Of a stretch of DNA of 64,000 bases, positions 1-12,039 are shown piece by piece. The DNA is from Oehlia diaphana (Eukaryota; Glomeromycota; Glomeromycetes; Glomerales; Glomeraceae), in the NCBI GenBank assembly GCA_003833135.1, contig QZLH01000003.1:261499-325498 (forward strand), given 5' to 3'. The notes beneath the pieces were generated by a model that had not been told where the DNA came from, ran no database searches, and saw only the letters and a program-made list of their open reading frames with translations. Both the position numbers and the translations under genes were made by a program. Each line of letters opens with the position of its first letter. The stretch's first letter is position 1.

Positions 1-1206
1 TTTACCCAAGAATCTGGAACCAAAAATGATCAGCATAATTAAATTCCAGATTTATATAGATTGACATTTCAATTTCCAAATTTATTTTGATGAATTTGCA
101 TAAACATTATAGTGGTTTTAATTATAATCTTTGATGTAAGATGAGAGAACATATTAATTTATATCGGTATAATTTTGATATAACGATATTTTTATATGGA
201 ACTCGAAATATCGTTATATCGGAGTAGTTTAACTGTATTACCTTCTGAGGAAACGATTAACGATTGTGGATCTTCCACTTTATTAAGCTTCATAATAACG
301 TGAGAAGCTCTTTTTTTTAGAGCGAATATAGTGCGACGGTATTTGATTAGAATTTCATACCTTAGGCTTAACTCTCTATTGCAAGATAAAAGAATACAAG
401 GCGTCTCAATGGGGCGTGCTGCCAATTAATTAAATCAATATAGAAAAATCGATCTTTAAAGATTTTTTTGATCAATTAATATGATATCAAATTCGGGATT
501 TTCTTCACAATAACTTAAAGAATAACATAAACATCATTATTGTCGAAACTTGAATACTTTTTTTATTGGAAAAAGCATTCTGTTACATAATAAAGATGTA
601 ATTGCTTGAGGGAAACTGTTTAGAAAATTAATAGCCTAATATCAACGAGAAAAAAATGTAACTAGATATAGTTTTGTTAAACTATGTTTACCAGCACACC
701 CCAGCGTCTCATAAGTTGTATTTATTTATTTTATCGACACATTATTTTTCTAACAAAATATTATTTAAAGATAAACCAATCCCATCATTCAAATCCAAAA
801 TTTTGAGGTTACACAAATAATTGTAGGTACAATTGCAGGATAACATAGTGTTATGCCAGTTCTTGTATGCTTATAAAAATAAGCTTATGTGTATATGGTA
901 AGCAGAAGGAATTATAAATGACGGTAAATGCGTAGTGAAATAAAGTATATTAAAATATTAATAAATATGTCACGGTCGATCAATTTGCGAAGGTAACACA
1001 ACAAAAATATAACAAAATTTAATCAATATGCGAATACGGTAATGCATACACAGCATACACTCAGACGCAATTATCGATTACAAAATATAACAAAACCTAA
1101 AAATTAACAATGAGATAATCTTTAAATAAATGCTTTATTTAATTCAAACAAAATTATCTAACATTACATTGATTCAGAACGCATGTATTTATAATAAAAA
1201 AAACCT

Positions 1207-1345
1207 ATGCTAATCATGTTAAAAATATTAAATAAATGCTACATATTTAACAAATGTAATATGTTAAATATGTGTTATATGTTGCATATGTTAAACATGT
1301 TTAACATATTAAACATTCGTAACATTTGCAACATTCGTAACATGA
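1207..1345. repeat. Imperfect short-word repeat (TTAAACATGT-like)
   Basis: Words such as ATGTTAAA, ACATGTT and CATTCGTAACAT recur in near-tandem order. They create a Met/Asn/Leu-rich open frame that is best read as a product of the repeat, not as a protein. Confidence 0.55.
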
Positions 1346-1524
1346 TCGTCGGTCACATGATTATTCGATTTAAAATATGTCATCACCATGAAATATCTTA
1401 GCGAGGCTCTTTTTATATCTATAACATAAATTCTGATATTATGTATGGTTATTACTTATTACATTACTTGTAACTTTACGGAATAGTCTGTAGTCCATAA
1501 TCTATTTTTTACAATATTCAATCA

Positions 1525-1591
1525 AAGCTCATTATAGTGAAGCTCATTATAGTAAATTTGGTCAGTTCTCTTTATAGTTCGTTATAGTGAA
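1525..1591. repeat. 15-nt tandem duplication
   Basis: AAGCTCATTATAGTG is followed at once by AAGCTCATTATAGTA. Diverged copies (TTCTCTTTATAG, TTCGTTATAGTG) follow downstream. Confidence 0.6.
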
Positions 1592-2346
1592 CTTACTAAT
1601 ATGAGTGAACTTTTTGATAATTCTACTATAGAACATGTTATAAATTTATACACAATAATCATGCCGTTCGTTCATTTTTCAAGTAGTTCTTTATGATTTT
1701 ATCTTGTAGAAAAAAATGCCAAGATCAAAGATTATCAAAAAATATCAACGTTAATTTATTGAATGCTCTAAAAGACACATTCAACTAAGTAATAACAATA
1801 TTATTATATATTCAATTAGATTAGGATCGAAATACCTGATTACTTAGTATACCCTAACTGATTTAGTAATAATTTCATCTACATTTAAAACATTAACAAA
1901 AGGACTACTTGATACAATGGTTCCAAGTTCTAAAGTCAATAACATAGAATTATTATGAAAGTTTTCGTTTTGTAATAAAGCTTACGTGTCCCTATAAAAA
2001 ATTATACTCATGTCGCATGATCGGCAGATCAGCCGCAAATGAAAATATGCTACGATAAACTTTTTTCACTTAAAGTTAATATAATGTAATCAAATTTATT
2101 CGAGAATGAAGTTTAAAAAGAAAAAGTGCACGTGATTCCGATTAATATACTTATATTTAAGTTTGCATATAATAAAATAGTGATTTAAATAATAAAATGT
2201 TAGGTTGATTTGAATTAAATCTGATATTCGATCTTACTAACCAGTTTTGACAATCCGGTTTAAGGATAAAAATTGTTTGAACGTATTGTATAAAATTCAT
2301 GAAAATAAAAACAATATTGTAAAATTATATTTTTCACAAAAAATAA

Positions 2347-3585
2347 TTAAAAATCCAATAAACGACTAAAATAAATGGCTTTTTCATGACATGGTAAAAT
2401 CCAAAGGTTCAACTTTTCTAAATTTACGTATTCTTCTTCAAATTGATTAGATAAATTAGACGTCCAATTTCCTAAACTCTCACAAATTTGAGATACTGTT
2501 GGTCTTTTTAACGGATTAGCGTCTAGACATTGCAACATCAAACTAGAGTAAACAGGCGGAGTTCCATCGATATTGCTTGGTCTTAAACCTGAACAGATTT
2601 CTTGAATAAGTTGTTTATCATGAGGTCTATCATAATAAGGACGTATGCCAGCTGATAACATCCACATAATCATCCCAAAGCTATAAATATCAGAGGCTTT
2701 GGTCATCACATTTCCGTCAAAGATCTCTGGTGCAATAAAGGGTATTATACCGTAAATTTGCTGAGATGGCATTGATGACATTGATTTATCAACATGTCCA
2801 TGTAATCCAATATCTGCTATTTTCGTATCAATTGAATCCATCTCGTTTTCAACTAATATATTTCCTCCATGTAAATGTCCATGAACAAGATCATGTTCAT
2901 GAACAAAATTAAGACCCACAGATATTGACCACAACATATCTATAATATCTCTCCAGCAAAGAGTTCCTACAGATTCTTCAAGATAAGAATATAAATTTCC
3001 ATTTTTATAATATCTCATAACAAACATGTAACATGATGTTGGATCTTTGGTTATTCCAAAACAATCCGCAAGTGCCTCACTTTGTAAGCATTTGTGATAT
3101 CTATATAACTTTTAGAATAAAAAGAAGAAATATTATAATACTATTATAATTGTAACAATCACATTCCCCACGAAACTAAACATATTTACCTGGTCTATAA
3201 ATTCTTGAGACATATTTTGTGAATTATCTAAACGTTTTAATATAACTTTAGTCGGGCCATTACGAGTCCATACTTCGGCTTCTTCATCCAAATTCTTCCT
3301 TGGACCTTCCATCCATACAGCGGAATATATTGAGCTAAAAGCACCTCGTTCATCAATATTTCTGACTAAGTCAAATTGATCAAAATCAATCCACTCAAGA
3401 TAATCCATACTTTCATTAGCATTTAACTGAGTATGTCTTATAAATTCGTCAATTTTAGTATTTCCACTATTCCAATTATGAAAATTTTCTTTTAAAAATG
3501 CAATATCGCAATTATCACACCATGATATAGCAGTTCGTTGTCGTTTGCAATCTGAGCATTTGCCATATAAGCTCTTTAAAGCCAT
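2347..3585 (-). CDS. Kinase-like protein with N-terminal CxxC finger; predicted pseudokinase
   Basis: Two exons, 3585-3190 and 3108-2347, with an 81-nt GT-AG intron in phase 0, give 385 residues. The N-terminus has two CxxC pairs (C10/C13 and C23/C26), which suggests a small zinc-binding finger. A tyrosine-kinase-like fold follows: beta-3 lysine in VILK (K117), DYLEW linker near 61, catalytic-loop equivalent HGHLHGGN (208-215), DIG in place of DFG (231-233), APE (258-260), and the C-lobe motif DIYSFGMIMW. The catalytic Asp of HRD is His (H210), and the glycine loop is degenerate (RGAFSS). This predicts weak or absent phosphotransfer and a scaffold or allosteric role. The beta-3 Lys, DxG Asp and loop Asn are kept. 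The neighbour at 4653-5895 is a close tandem paralogue with the same exon sizes at its 5-prime end. Expansion of such kinases is well known in Rhizophagus. The fold is certain; the inactivity is inferred. Confidence 0.9.
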
Positions 3586-4652
3586 ACCTCGAGATATAGA
3601 AAGTTAAAAGCAATGAATACGTTTTTTGATTAAAAAGATTTTTATAAGATATGTAAGACCAAAAGTAAATTTATATATGCAATTTTTCTCTAGAAAATTC
3701 TAGTAGGTTAATGTTTGTGCTATCATATGTAAACCGAAAATAGATAATATTATGCGTACTAAATTTAATAATAATATTGACCTTTTTTAGCAGTAAATTC
3801 ATTGGTTAAAAAATAATTTCGCTAATTGCCGACAATCTATTATCAATGAGAAAAATCAACTAAGTGACTAAGTGCCGTATTTGTATATTAGGTGTAGTAG
3901 TACATAAACTTTATGTATCTAAAATTGGTAATATCCTATTAATATTTTAGATATATCAAGTAATTTATTCTGGGCTTTGATCAACTAAATATTTCTATAC
4001 CTCTGATACAATATTGTAATATTTCGTTCGATACTTAGCTAAAATATTTATAAAAACTAATTAACCTAATTAACAAAAGCATTTACACGTAAAAAGTATA
4101 CAATCGAGAATTCTATTACAGATTAGATTTCCATGTCCTATAAGTCATCTGCTGTTTAAGGATATTTGAAAAAAGTAAAATTCTCGGAGTTTATGTATAA
4201 TCCGTTCGGTTATAAATCGGTAATATGATAATCGAAAATAACGCTGAAACGCTGAAATAAAAAAAAAAGGTAATGCAATTTTCACACAGCCGAGTGATAT
4301 ATTAGGAAATTTTATTTTTGCAGATTTTTATGCTATGCTAAATATGGATTAAATATTTTAAGAAGTCCGATTATGTAAGCGACATCATTAATCACATGAT
4401 CTTAAATTTTATTCGCTATAATAGCGTTGTTTATATTTCTATATAATAACATGAATAAACTTATTTTATTTAAAGAAATAACTCATAATACTCCCAAATT
4501 TAATAATTATTGGAGATAAAATTTTAAGTTCACGGAATTTTTTGATCATATCAGATATTGATCAGCGCTAATTATTTTTGTTGATCAAACTATTTGAACG
4601 TATGTATGTACAAATTATGAAGAAAATAATGATATTGCAATTTTATATTTTC
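3586..4652. other. Intergenic between tandem kinase genes
   Basis: AT-rich spacer carrying the upstream region of the kinase gene at 2347-3585 and the downstream region of the next one. No gene, TIR element or clear core promoter was recognised. Confidence 0.55.
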
Positions 4653-5895
4653 TCAATATTTGATATTAATAGAATCAAATAGACGGCTAAAATATATGGC
4701 TCCTTCATGACATGATGAAGACTTAAGACTTAGCTTTTCTAAGTTCACGAATGGAATTTCAGCATCGTCAATTTGATTTGATAAATCAGAAACCAAATTT
4801 CTTAACGATTCATAAATTTGGAATGCTGTTGGTCTGTCTGATGGATCAGAATTTAAACATTCTAACATTAATCTAGCGAAAACAGGTGGGTCCTACTAAT
4901 AACACTTGGTCTTAATCCCGCGCATATTTCTTGTATAAGTTGTGAATCGTGAGGTCTATCACAAAAAGGGCGTGCACCAGCTGATAACATCCACATGATC
5001 ATACCAAAGCTGTATACATCAGTTTCTTTGGTTGGCGTATTTCCACCAAAGACCTCTGGAGCAACAAAAGGTATTACGCCGTAAATTTGTTTGGATGATA
5101 TTTGTTTATCGACAGGTCCATATAATCCAGTATCAGCAATTTTAGCATCAATTGAATTCGCTTTTCTTTCAACTAATACATTTCCTCCATGTAAATGTCC
5201 ATGAACAAGACCTAGTTTATGAATGGTATTAAGACTCTTAGATATTGACCACAACAAATCTATAATATCTTTCCAGCAAAGAATTCCCATAGATTCTTCA
5301 AGGTACGAATATAAATTTCCATTTTCATAATATTTCATAACAAACATATAACATGATGTTGGATCTTTGGTCATTCCAAAGTAATCTGCAAGTGCTTCAT
5401 TTTGCAAGCATTTGTGATATCTATATAACTTTTTTTTAAATTAAGAAAAAAAAAATCAGAAGTCGAACTTTTTTGACTTGCATATATGAATATACTTACT
5501 TGATTTACAAATTCTTGACTCATATATTGAGAATTATCTAAACGTTTTAGAATAACTTTGATAGGGCCGCTACGAGTCCATACATCGATTTGTTCATCCA
5601 GTTTCCATCTTGGGCCTTCTATCCATGTGGCAGAATATATAGAGCTAAAAGCACCTCGTTTATTAACGTTCCTGACTAAGTCAAATTGATCATAATCAAT
5701 CCACTCGAGATAATCCGTACTCTCATTAGCATTTAACTGAGTATGTCTGATAAATTCATCTATCGTAGAACTTTCACTGGTCCAGTAACGGAAATTTTCT
5801 TTCAAAAATGCAATGCCGCATTCTTTGCACCATGCTGTTGCACTTCGTTGTCTTCTACAATCAGAACATTTGCCAAATGTGCCTTCTAAATCCAT
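4653..5895 (-). CDS. Paralogous kinase-like protein, predicted pseudokinase, with one frameshift
   Basis: Tandem paralogue of the gene at 2347-3585. Exon 1 is 5895-5500 (132 codons, the same length as in the paralogue), followed by a 71-nt intron. Exon 2 runs from 5428 to 4653. The same CxxC pairs (C10/C13, C23/C26), VILK lysine, HGHLHGGN loop (Asp of HRD replaced by His), DTG in place of DFG, and APE motif are present. Exon 2 is interrupted: after GLRPS the frame runs into a stop near 4868, but the C-terminal lobe continues in another frame from MLEC to NIKY. Comparison with the paralogue places a single missing base in the C-run around 4888-4890 (GGG on the plus strand). With one base more, exon 2 would be 259 codons and the protein about 390 residues. 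It is either a very recent pseudogene or a homopolymer sequencing error. Confidence 0.85.
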
Positions 5896-8066
5896 ATCTC
5901 GAAATAAAAGGAGGACAAAATGAAAGGATGCGTGTTATAATTTTAATTTTTTTTAAAAAAAAATAAATTAACAGATAAGAAGATAGAATATGTTAAAGGT
6001 CAAAATAGGCTTATTTAAATATCAGATACTATTTAAATATATATAGATACGAAATAATCGCGAAATTTTCAAAGACAATCAAATCATGTATAATAAAACA
6101 TTATATTAGACTTATTTAACTTAACGCATAAAATACCGCATAAATCTGGTGTCAACATCCAAAGTACTTTTCGATACATGGCTAAAATTAGGCCAACTCT
6201 ACCAGAATTAAGATATTATTATTACCCGGTACGCTTAAAAAGGAGATATTCTATGCAGTACTAGAGAATGTTGTATCACAAATTATTGTTACGAACATCC
6301 CTCGTGATTGTGTAATTGACAGTGTTCTTTGTACAAATATTAATTTAGAATTCCTAGTGCATATACATAAATTTTTTTTTTTTAATAAATTATTATGACT
6401 TAACTAAATATTAACTACGCGCAGTACATTTTAAACAATATCTAATATTGTACTGCATATATGTTACCGGTAATTTTACATTGTTTTTTGGACCATAATA
6501 CATCTAAATTTGGGATTATAGTTTTCCCTTTCTAATACAAAAAATTTTATTTGTGGAAGAGTCATCAAAAAATTTTCTTAAGTACAATTGATCATCTGAT
6601 TCAACTATTGTCTTCTTATTTTTTATTTTTGTTTAGTCTAAACATAAAGATTGTTTTGGTATACAACAACCTTTTGCGTGTTCGTCATACTAAGATATCA
6701 TGAGAACATGTGAATTATACACTCCTATCTCGACGGATCTGTAATCGATGAGATATTGTCAATAACATCAACCATATCGTAATCAATCAATGAACTTGGG
6801 TTTCACGGACATTTATACAGAATTAATTCAGAATTTCAGACCTTTCGAGAAGTTTTGTCAAAGTTGAAGGCTGACAAATGCCCTCATTTAAAGTTAATGC
6901 ATATTATTCATGTGTAGCAGTTTGTGGACTATAGAAAATTTACGAAATACACGTATAATATCATATATTTTCTATATATAACTTTATTGTATATAAAAAA
7001 AGAACGTAATAATTTATTTTATTCCAAATAGATGGATACTCGCTGTTATGTTGTATTATAATATCGTCTCGAAAAATTTATGACATAATACCTTTCGTTC
7101 TGCAATACTTTGATCCACTTGACGTAAATTCGGTGCAAAGTCGTTATTATTATTACTATTATGTCATTATTTTTAAATTTTGCCTTTAGTTCGTTATTTC
7201 CGTCGTTGTTCTGTGACATCTTAATTATTACAAATATAATAGTTATTATAAATACATTAAAAAATACTATCCAAACTCCCGCTACGAATCTATAAACCAA
7301 GGAAAAAAACAAAAGCCCCTGAGAAAAGAAGTAATAGTAACTAATATAAGATGTAGGTAGTCACAAACATTATATTTTCGCTTATAAAATTTCCGAAAAT
7401 ATGGCTGAATCCGAAAGGTTCGAAATCCAAAGCGAAACTCTGACCGAAATTTAAGAACATGATGGCAAATTATTTGGTATTTCTGGCCAAATTTTGTGGT
7501 GCCGGCCATAATTATAATCACGTGTCATAGGATAAAATTTAGCCACAGCCTGCAAATGTATGTTACATACAACTCATAATGCGGGCCAAAATGTATAGTG
7601 CCGGCCAGACAATTTCGGCTTGAATTTCGACTTCGGCCGAAACCGAAACCTGAAATTATGCCGAAATTACTGAGTTTCGGCAACATGATGCTATTCACAT
7701 CCGAATTCTTCCCTAAAGAGTAGTTATAAATTTTTTATATGTATTTTAGTTACTTTTGGTAACAACAGTTATTTAGTTCGCAATTTTTATAAAATAATAA
7801 AGCATTGATTCTTCGCTAAAAGTCACGCAATATATGAACTACACTATAATATATTCAAAAAAAATTTTATTATTCCCTTGAATTGTTATCTTGTTCATTG
7901 AGCCCTTTCAGATTTCAAGAGGCTATTTTAAATTATAAATTTATTAACGACTACAACTACAGCTCATGATGCAAAAAAATTATGGTTGCAATCAAAATTT
8001 CTGTAATTAGATCAGTGAGAGTTAAATACTAATGAGAATATAGTCATTACTTTGATTTGTTGAGAA
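5896..8066. other. Intergenic, no gene seen
   Basis: The open frames at 7046-7521 on the minus strand are hydrophobic or low-complexity and overlap a repeat, so they are not supported as genes. A repeat rich in CCGAAA/TTTCGG lies at 7385-7690. Confidence 0.55.
7385..7690. repeat. CCGAAA/TTTCGG-rich dispersed repeat
   Basis: Dense copies of CCGAAA and TTTCGG on both sides of a centre that contains two GCCGGCC words (GTGCCGGCCATA and GTGCCGGCCAGA) and an ATCACGTG. The two flanks are roughly inverted. The composition differs sharply from the surrounding AT-rich DNA. A non-autonomous transposon is likely, but the ends are not defined. Confidence 0.45.
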
Positions 8067-8067
8067 T

Positions 8068-8178
8068 ATTAAAAGACAAGTGCTTTTAGTTCAATTTATT
8101 CTTAATTTGATATGTATGGAAGGTTCAAAATTGAATCTAGATGAAGAAGCCGAATTATGGAATCGTAACGTGTTATTG
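8068..8178 (+). pseudogene. Kinase-like exon-1 fragment (relic)
   Basis: Reads AFSSIYS-like, then MEGSKLNLDEEAELWNRN. This matches the segment around MEGPRKNLDEEAEVW of the gene at 2347-3585. Both ends decay without start, splice site or kinase core. It lies on the opposite strand to the two complete genes. Confidence 0.75.
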
Positions 8179-9041
8179 GTAAATCTGCGAAATTTGTTTG
8201 TCAAAAGTCTTGATATAGCAAGATTAAATTATTCATTGTTTATTACTGTTGGATACAAAGGTTTACTACTTTCAACTTAATGATATTGCTTCAGAATAAG
8301 TGAAAGCTTTTTTAATCAGTTTAATATAAAGCTACAATAGCATCAACTGATCAACATAAGCTGCGATTATGCTCTAATAAAAATATATGAGTCTTATATA
8401 AGTACACTTATTTAAACGCGCTTTAATTAGTTTCTTCATCATAATTTTCGTAAAATGAAATAATAAGATGAAATAAAGATTTTAAATATCAATCTAACCA
8501 AATAGCTTAATTATGCATCAAGTCAATTACTACTTAGCAACTTTTCTCAAAAAAGTGTTGAAACGAAATATTTGAGCAAATTAAACAACTCTAATAAACG
8601 ACTTATATTCCAAATGAACATCGTCAAATTGATCAATCGTATTCGTATCTTGACAAATTTAAGGAAATTTTAGCTGAAAAAATATTAAATGTGCTGTGGT
8701 TTGTAGTAAATTAGGCTTCCGTACAAATTCGCATTTTCAATTTACGATCTACACTACAATTTCACTCAGATTCACCTTGGGCAGGATACAATTAGTCGTT
8801 GAAAACATCTCGCTCATTATGGAGCTTGGATGGAAGGTTGACAGGTTAAATTTTTATATGGCTAAAGTGGAAACTATCATGATCATTTTATAACGAAACA
8901 GTCTATATATTTTACAATATAATTACACTCAGCTCTTAAAAAATTAAGTGTCACGATTATGGTTACAAGTGTTGATGATACTGACTGTAAATTGGTTCTT
9001 ATAGACTTAGTGTACTGTAAGAAATAAAATAAATAGTAAAT
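8179..9041. other. Intergenic, no gene seen
   Basis: AT-rich. A possible further kinase scrap (AWMEG near 8825-8840) is too short to call. Confidence 0.5.
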
Positions 9042-9146
9042 TAATGCCGGCCAGAATTAAATCGTAATCGGCCTCTGGTTTGACTAAGGATGGTATGCGT
9101 CAACTGACAGCTGATCATAGTGTGAGTCAGATGACGGCTGGCATTT
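9042..9146. mobile_element. Candidate short MITE (GCCGGCC-type ends)
   Basis: The left end reads TTAATGCCGGCCAG and the right end, inverted, reads ATTAAAATGCCAGCCG. The unit is about 105 bp, more GC-rich than its flanks, with no coding capacity. The ends are only partly matched, so the boundaries are approximate. Confidence 0.4.
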
Positions 9147-9282
9147 TAATATCGATAATCAAAGAATAAATGTAGATAAGACTCTATTTCGATATAAAAA
9201 TTTTAAAAAAAATGAAAAAAATAAATACATACTACACAATATTGGTTTCATAAGTCATATAAATCATATTGTACATATAAAT

Positions 9283-9645
9283 TTACTTCATACACACAGC
9301 CCATACAGGACTCGGACATATCCTTTCCATTGATAACATCAAAAGATGACCTTTAAGATCAATACGTTCCGCCACTTGGTCCAATGTTGTTTTACTTCGG
9401 AAGTTTCTTGCTTGAGCAACCATTATTGCAACATCCCGCCCTCCTATTAGCAGGATTATTTGAATCAGATCTAATTCAATTATATCTTGTACGTAGTGTT
9501 TACGGTGAAGAATGAAACGATTTGGCGATCGTAGTGGTGGTTTAACGAATTCATTTATTTTCAGTACGTTTATTTCTTCTTCTCTTATTTTTTTTTCAGT
9601 TTTTGGTTTGTTTTGTCTTGATACTTTTGGCGTTTTGTTGTTGAC
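9283..9645 (-). pseudogene. Frameshifted HMG-box (MATA_HMG-like) relic
   Basis: On the minus strand, 9540-9468 encodes PPLRSPNRFILHRKHYVQDI, which resembles the first helix of a fungal mating-type-like HMG box (P-N-x-F-I-L-x-R). The matching end of the box, WLLKQETSEVKQHWTKWRN, is encoded at 9422-9357 in a different frame and resembles the W...E...VK..W third helix. The first frame itself stays open from an AG at 9646 to a stop at 9283, but in the wrong register for the second half. No Met start lies in the exon. HMG-box genes are numerous in Rhizophagus, so a decayed copy is expected. This is motif reading by eye, without a profile search. Confidence 0.5.
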
Positions 9646-10578
9646 CTATCATCTTAAAGGTAAAAAAATGATAATAAAGATTTAGTTAATTTTTCGTTAT
9701 AAATATGTACAATATATAACAACGATATTTTTATAATAATAAACAAGAACTATAAAATATTTCTTCAAATGGAAGATAAATTCCAGAGAAATTAGTTCGG
9801 TATTGCAGTTTTTTATATTGTGATGGTTAATTTTTCACGCGAATAAGCAAGCTAAAAAGATAAAAAAGAAATAAAAGAAATTAAAATTTAATTTCATAAA
9901 GATACTAAACACGGTAAATTAATATTTTATTTCTTCTTTATTTAGAAAGGACCATTTACCAGAACATATCGTATATATATACTTACATTGTTATTTTCAC
10001 TAGCAATAAATTATTTATTTGTCGGTGTATAACTATAAAATAATAGATTCTATACGGAATTATAAAATCGCTTTAATGTGAGAAAGAATACAAGTTTGAT
10101 TTTTTATTTCAATTTTAATACATCCTGATTACATCTTGGCTATTATTAATACTATAATTTTGATTGATATTCAGTAATATGTTGTGGAATATTATATGTT
10201 ATATAATTTTATCAAGAGAGATCTTCAGAGGTGTTTAAATTCCGGACGCTAAAAAAACCAAGTATTTATAGGGGTCATATGAGCCGTACTCAGAGACGTA
10301 CGCATAATTGACACCTGATATTGAAAATCCTGCAAAAATACGCAAATACAACATGGCTTCTATATTATTCAGTGCGATATGGTACAGTAACCTCCATAAT
10401 TAGTGTATTTATAAAGCAATTAGTATTGATATAATAATATTATATTTAACAGCAGAGGGCAATTAACAAGTATTTTTTATAGCAAAAAAAATAAAAGTGG
10501 ATTTTTAACTTTTTTAACCAGAATAGATAGAGAAAAACAAATACCAAAATCTGATTTTTTTGAATCATAAATAGCTTA
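9646..10578. other. Intergenic, no gene seen
   Basis: AT-rich. It might contain an upstream exon of the HMG-box relic, but I found no convincing one. Confidence 0.5.
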
Positions 10579-10581
10579 GAT

Positions 10582-10854
10582 TTCAAGGGTTACAGTACGA
10601 TTTCCTGAATGCCTTTTCCTGAATATATCTTTTCCCGAAGTCATTTGCCTGAATGCCAAATTTCCGAATGAACATTTTCCTGAAATATACAATTTTCCGA
10701 ATCCTTATTTCCCGAATCCCATTTCCTGAAGTCTAATTTCCCGAATCCTAAATCCCAATATCCTGAATCCCAATATCCCGAATTCAAATATCCTTAATTC
10801 TAATATTCCAAATTCTAATATTCCGAATAAACATTTATCAAGTAAATATAATTA
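10582..10854 (+). repeat. 273-bp duplicated flank of the gap, copy 1
   Basis: As far as I can read, this is identical to 11265-11537 and ends exactly where the N-run begins. It contains the left arm of the foldback element. Confidence 0.85.
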
Positions 10855-11264
10855 NNNNNNNNNNNNNNNNNNNNNNNNNNNNNNNNNNNNNNNNNNNNNN
10901 NNNNNNNNNNNNNNNNNNNNNNNNNNNNNNNNNNNNNNNNNNNNNNNNNNNNNNNNNNNNNNNNNNNNNNNNNNNNNNNNNNNNNNNNNNNNNNNNNNNN
11001 NNNNNNNNNNNNNNNNNNNNNNNNNNNNNNNNNNNNNNNNNNNNNNNNNNNNNNNNNNNNNNNNNNNNNNNNNNNNNNNNNNNNNNNNNNNNNNNNNNNN
11101 NNNNNNNNNNNNNNNNNNNNNNNNNNNNNNNNNNNNNNNNNNNNNNNNNNNNNNNNNNNNNNNNNNNNNNNNNNNNNNNNNNNNNNNNNNNNNNNNNNNN
11201 NNNNNNNNNNNNNNNNNNNNNNNNNNNNNNNNNNNNNNNNNNNNNNNNNNNNNNNNNNNNNNNN
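10855..11264. other. Assembly gap (410 N)
   Basis: Undefined bases. Open frames reported across it are artefacts. Confidence 0.99.
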
Positions 11265-11537
11265 TTCAAGGGTTACAGTACGATTTCCTGAATGCCTTTT
11301 CCTGAATATATCTTTTCCCGAAGTCATTTGCCTGAATGCCAAATTTCCGAATGAACATTTTCCTGAAATATACAATTTTCCGAATCCTTATTTCCCGAAT
11401 CCCATTTCCTGAAGTCTAATTTCCCGAATCCTAAATCCCAATATCCTGAATCCCAATATCCCGAATTCAAATATCCTTAATTCTAATATTCCAAATTCTA
11501 ATATTCCGAATAAACATTTATCAAGTAAATATAATTA
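11265..11537 (+). repeat. 273-bp duplicated flank of the gap, copy 2
   Basis: Begins at the first base after the gap and repeats 10582-10854, including part of the left target-site sequence (TTCAAG). This suggests a misassembled join rather than a true tandem copy. Confidence 0.85.
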
Positions 11538-12039
11538 ATTTGCATTTATGGAGAAAAAGATTTAGTACAGGTACAAATTTCAAACTGATATTTTGACTGA
11601 ATAATAAAATATGCTCGCTTTTGCATTATTTATTTTAAGTATTTGTTTTAATACAAGTTAGTTTATTACATATTATATTTATATACATTATATATAATTT
11701 ATTGATTAGTATACTAAATAAAATAAAGGTTGAGTTTAATTCTAATTTATGATGTAAAATTATAATATTAAATTAAGTAAAATGTCCATTCAGAATATCG
11801 GGGTTCATGATATTGGAGTTTGGGATAAAAGAATTCAGGATAAAAGAATTCGGGAAATTGGATGTTTCATATAATTCCAGAAATTGAGATTTGGGAAATT
11901 GGCATTCGGTAAAATGGAGTTTCAGGAAATGATCAATTTCTGGTAATTAGGCATTCAGAAAATTATATTCGGGAAAGGTATATTCAGGAAAATGGTATTC
12001 AGTAAATGGTCCGACAAGGGATTTCAAGAATTGAAATAA

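Larger units (their letters stand above)
1..2346. other. Intergenic, no gene seen
   Basis: AT-rich sequence with only short, compositionally biased open frames. It holds two small tandem-like patches (listed separately). A 5-prime fragment of the CCCTATAAAAAATT MITE family seen near 39.8 and 40.7 kb lies at about 1986-2008. Confidence 0.6.
10588..12019. mobile_element. Foldback element with 15-nt-periodic inverted arrays and 9-bp target duplication
   Basis: The left arm (about 10590-10840) is a degenerate array of TTTCCTGAATGCC/TTCCCGAATCC words with a period near 15 nt. The right arm (about 11780-12010) is the same array inverted (GGTATTCAGGAAAATGG, TTCGGGAAA). The outer left end is GGTTACAGTAC. 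The element is flanked directly by GATTTCAAG at 10579-10587 and again at 12020-12028, a 9-bp target-site duplication. Long repetitive inverted ends with a 9-bp duplication are typical of Mutator-like foldback elements; the family assignment is inference. A 410-base run of N sits inside. Confidence 0.75.

Noticed and set aside
7046..7521. Two overlapping minus-strand ORFs
   Set aside because: Hydrophobic and low-complexity, overlapping the CCGAAA repeat; no domain or splice support.
8800..8845. Possible further kinase scrap (AWMEG)
   Set aside because: Only five residues match and the flanks do not align; not enough to call.
10815..11375. Long minus-strand ORFs across the first gap
   Set aside because: They consist almost entirely of undefined bases.
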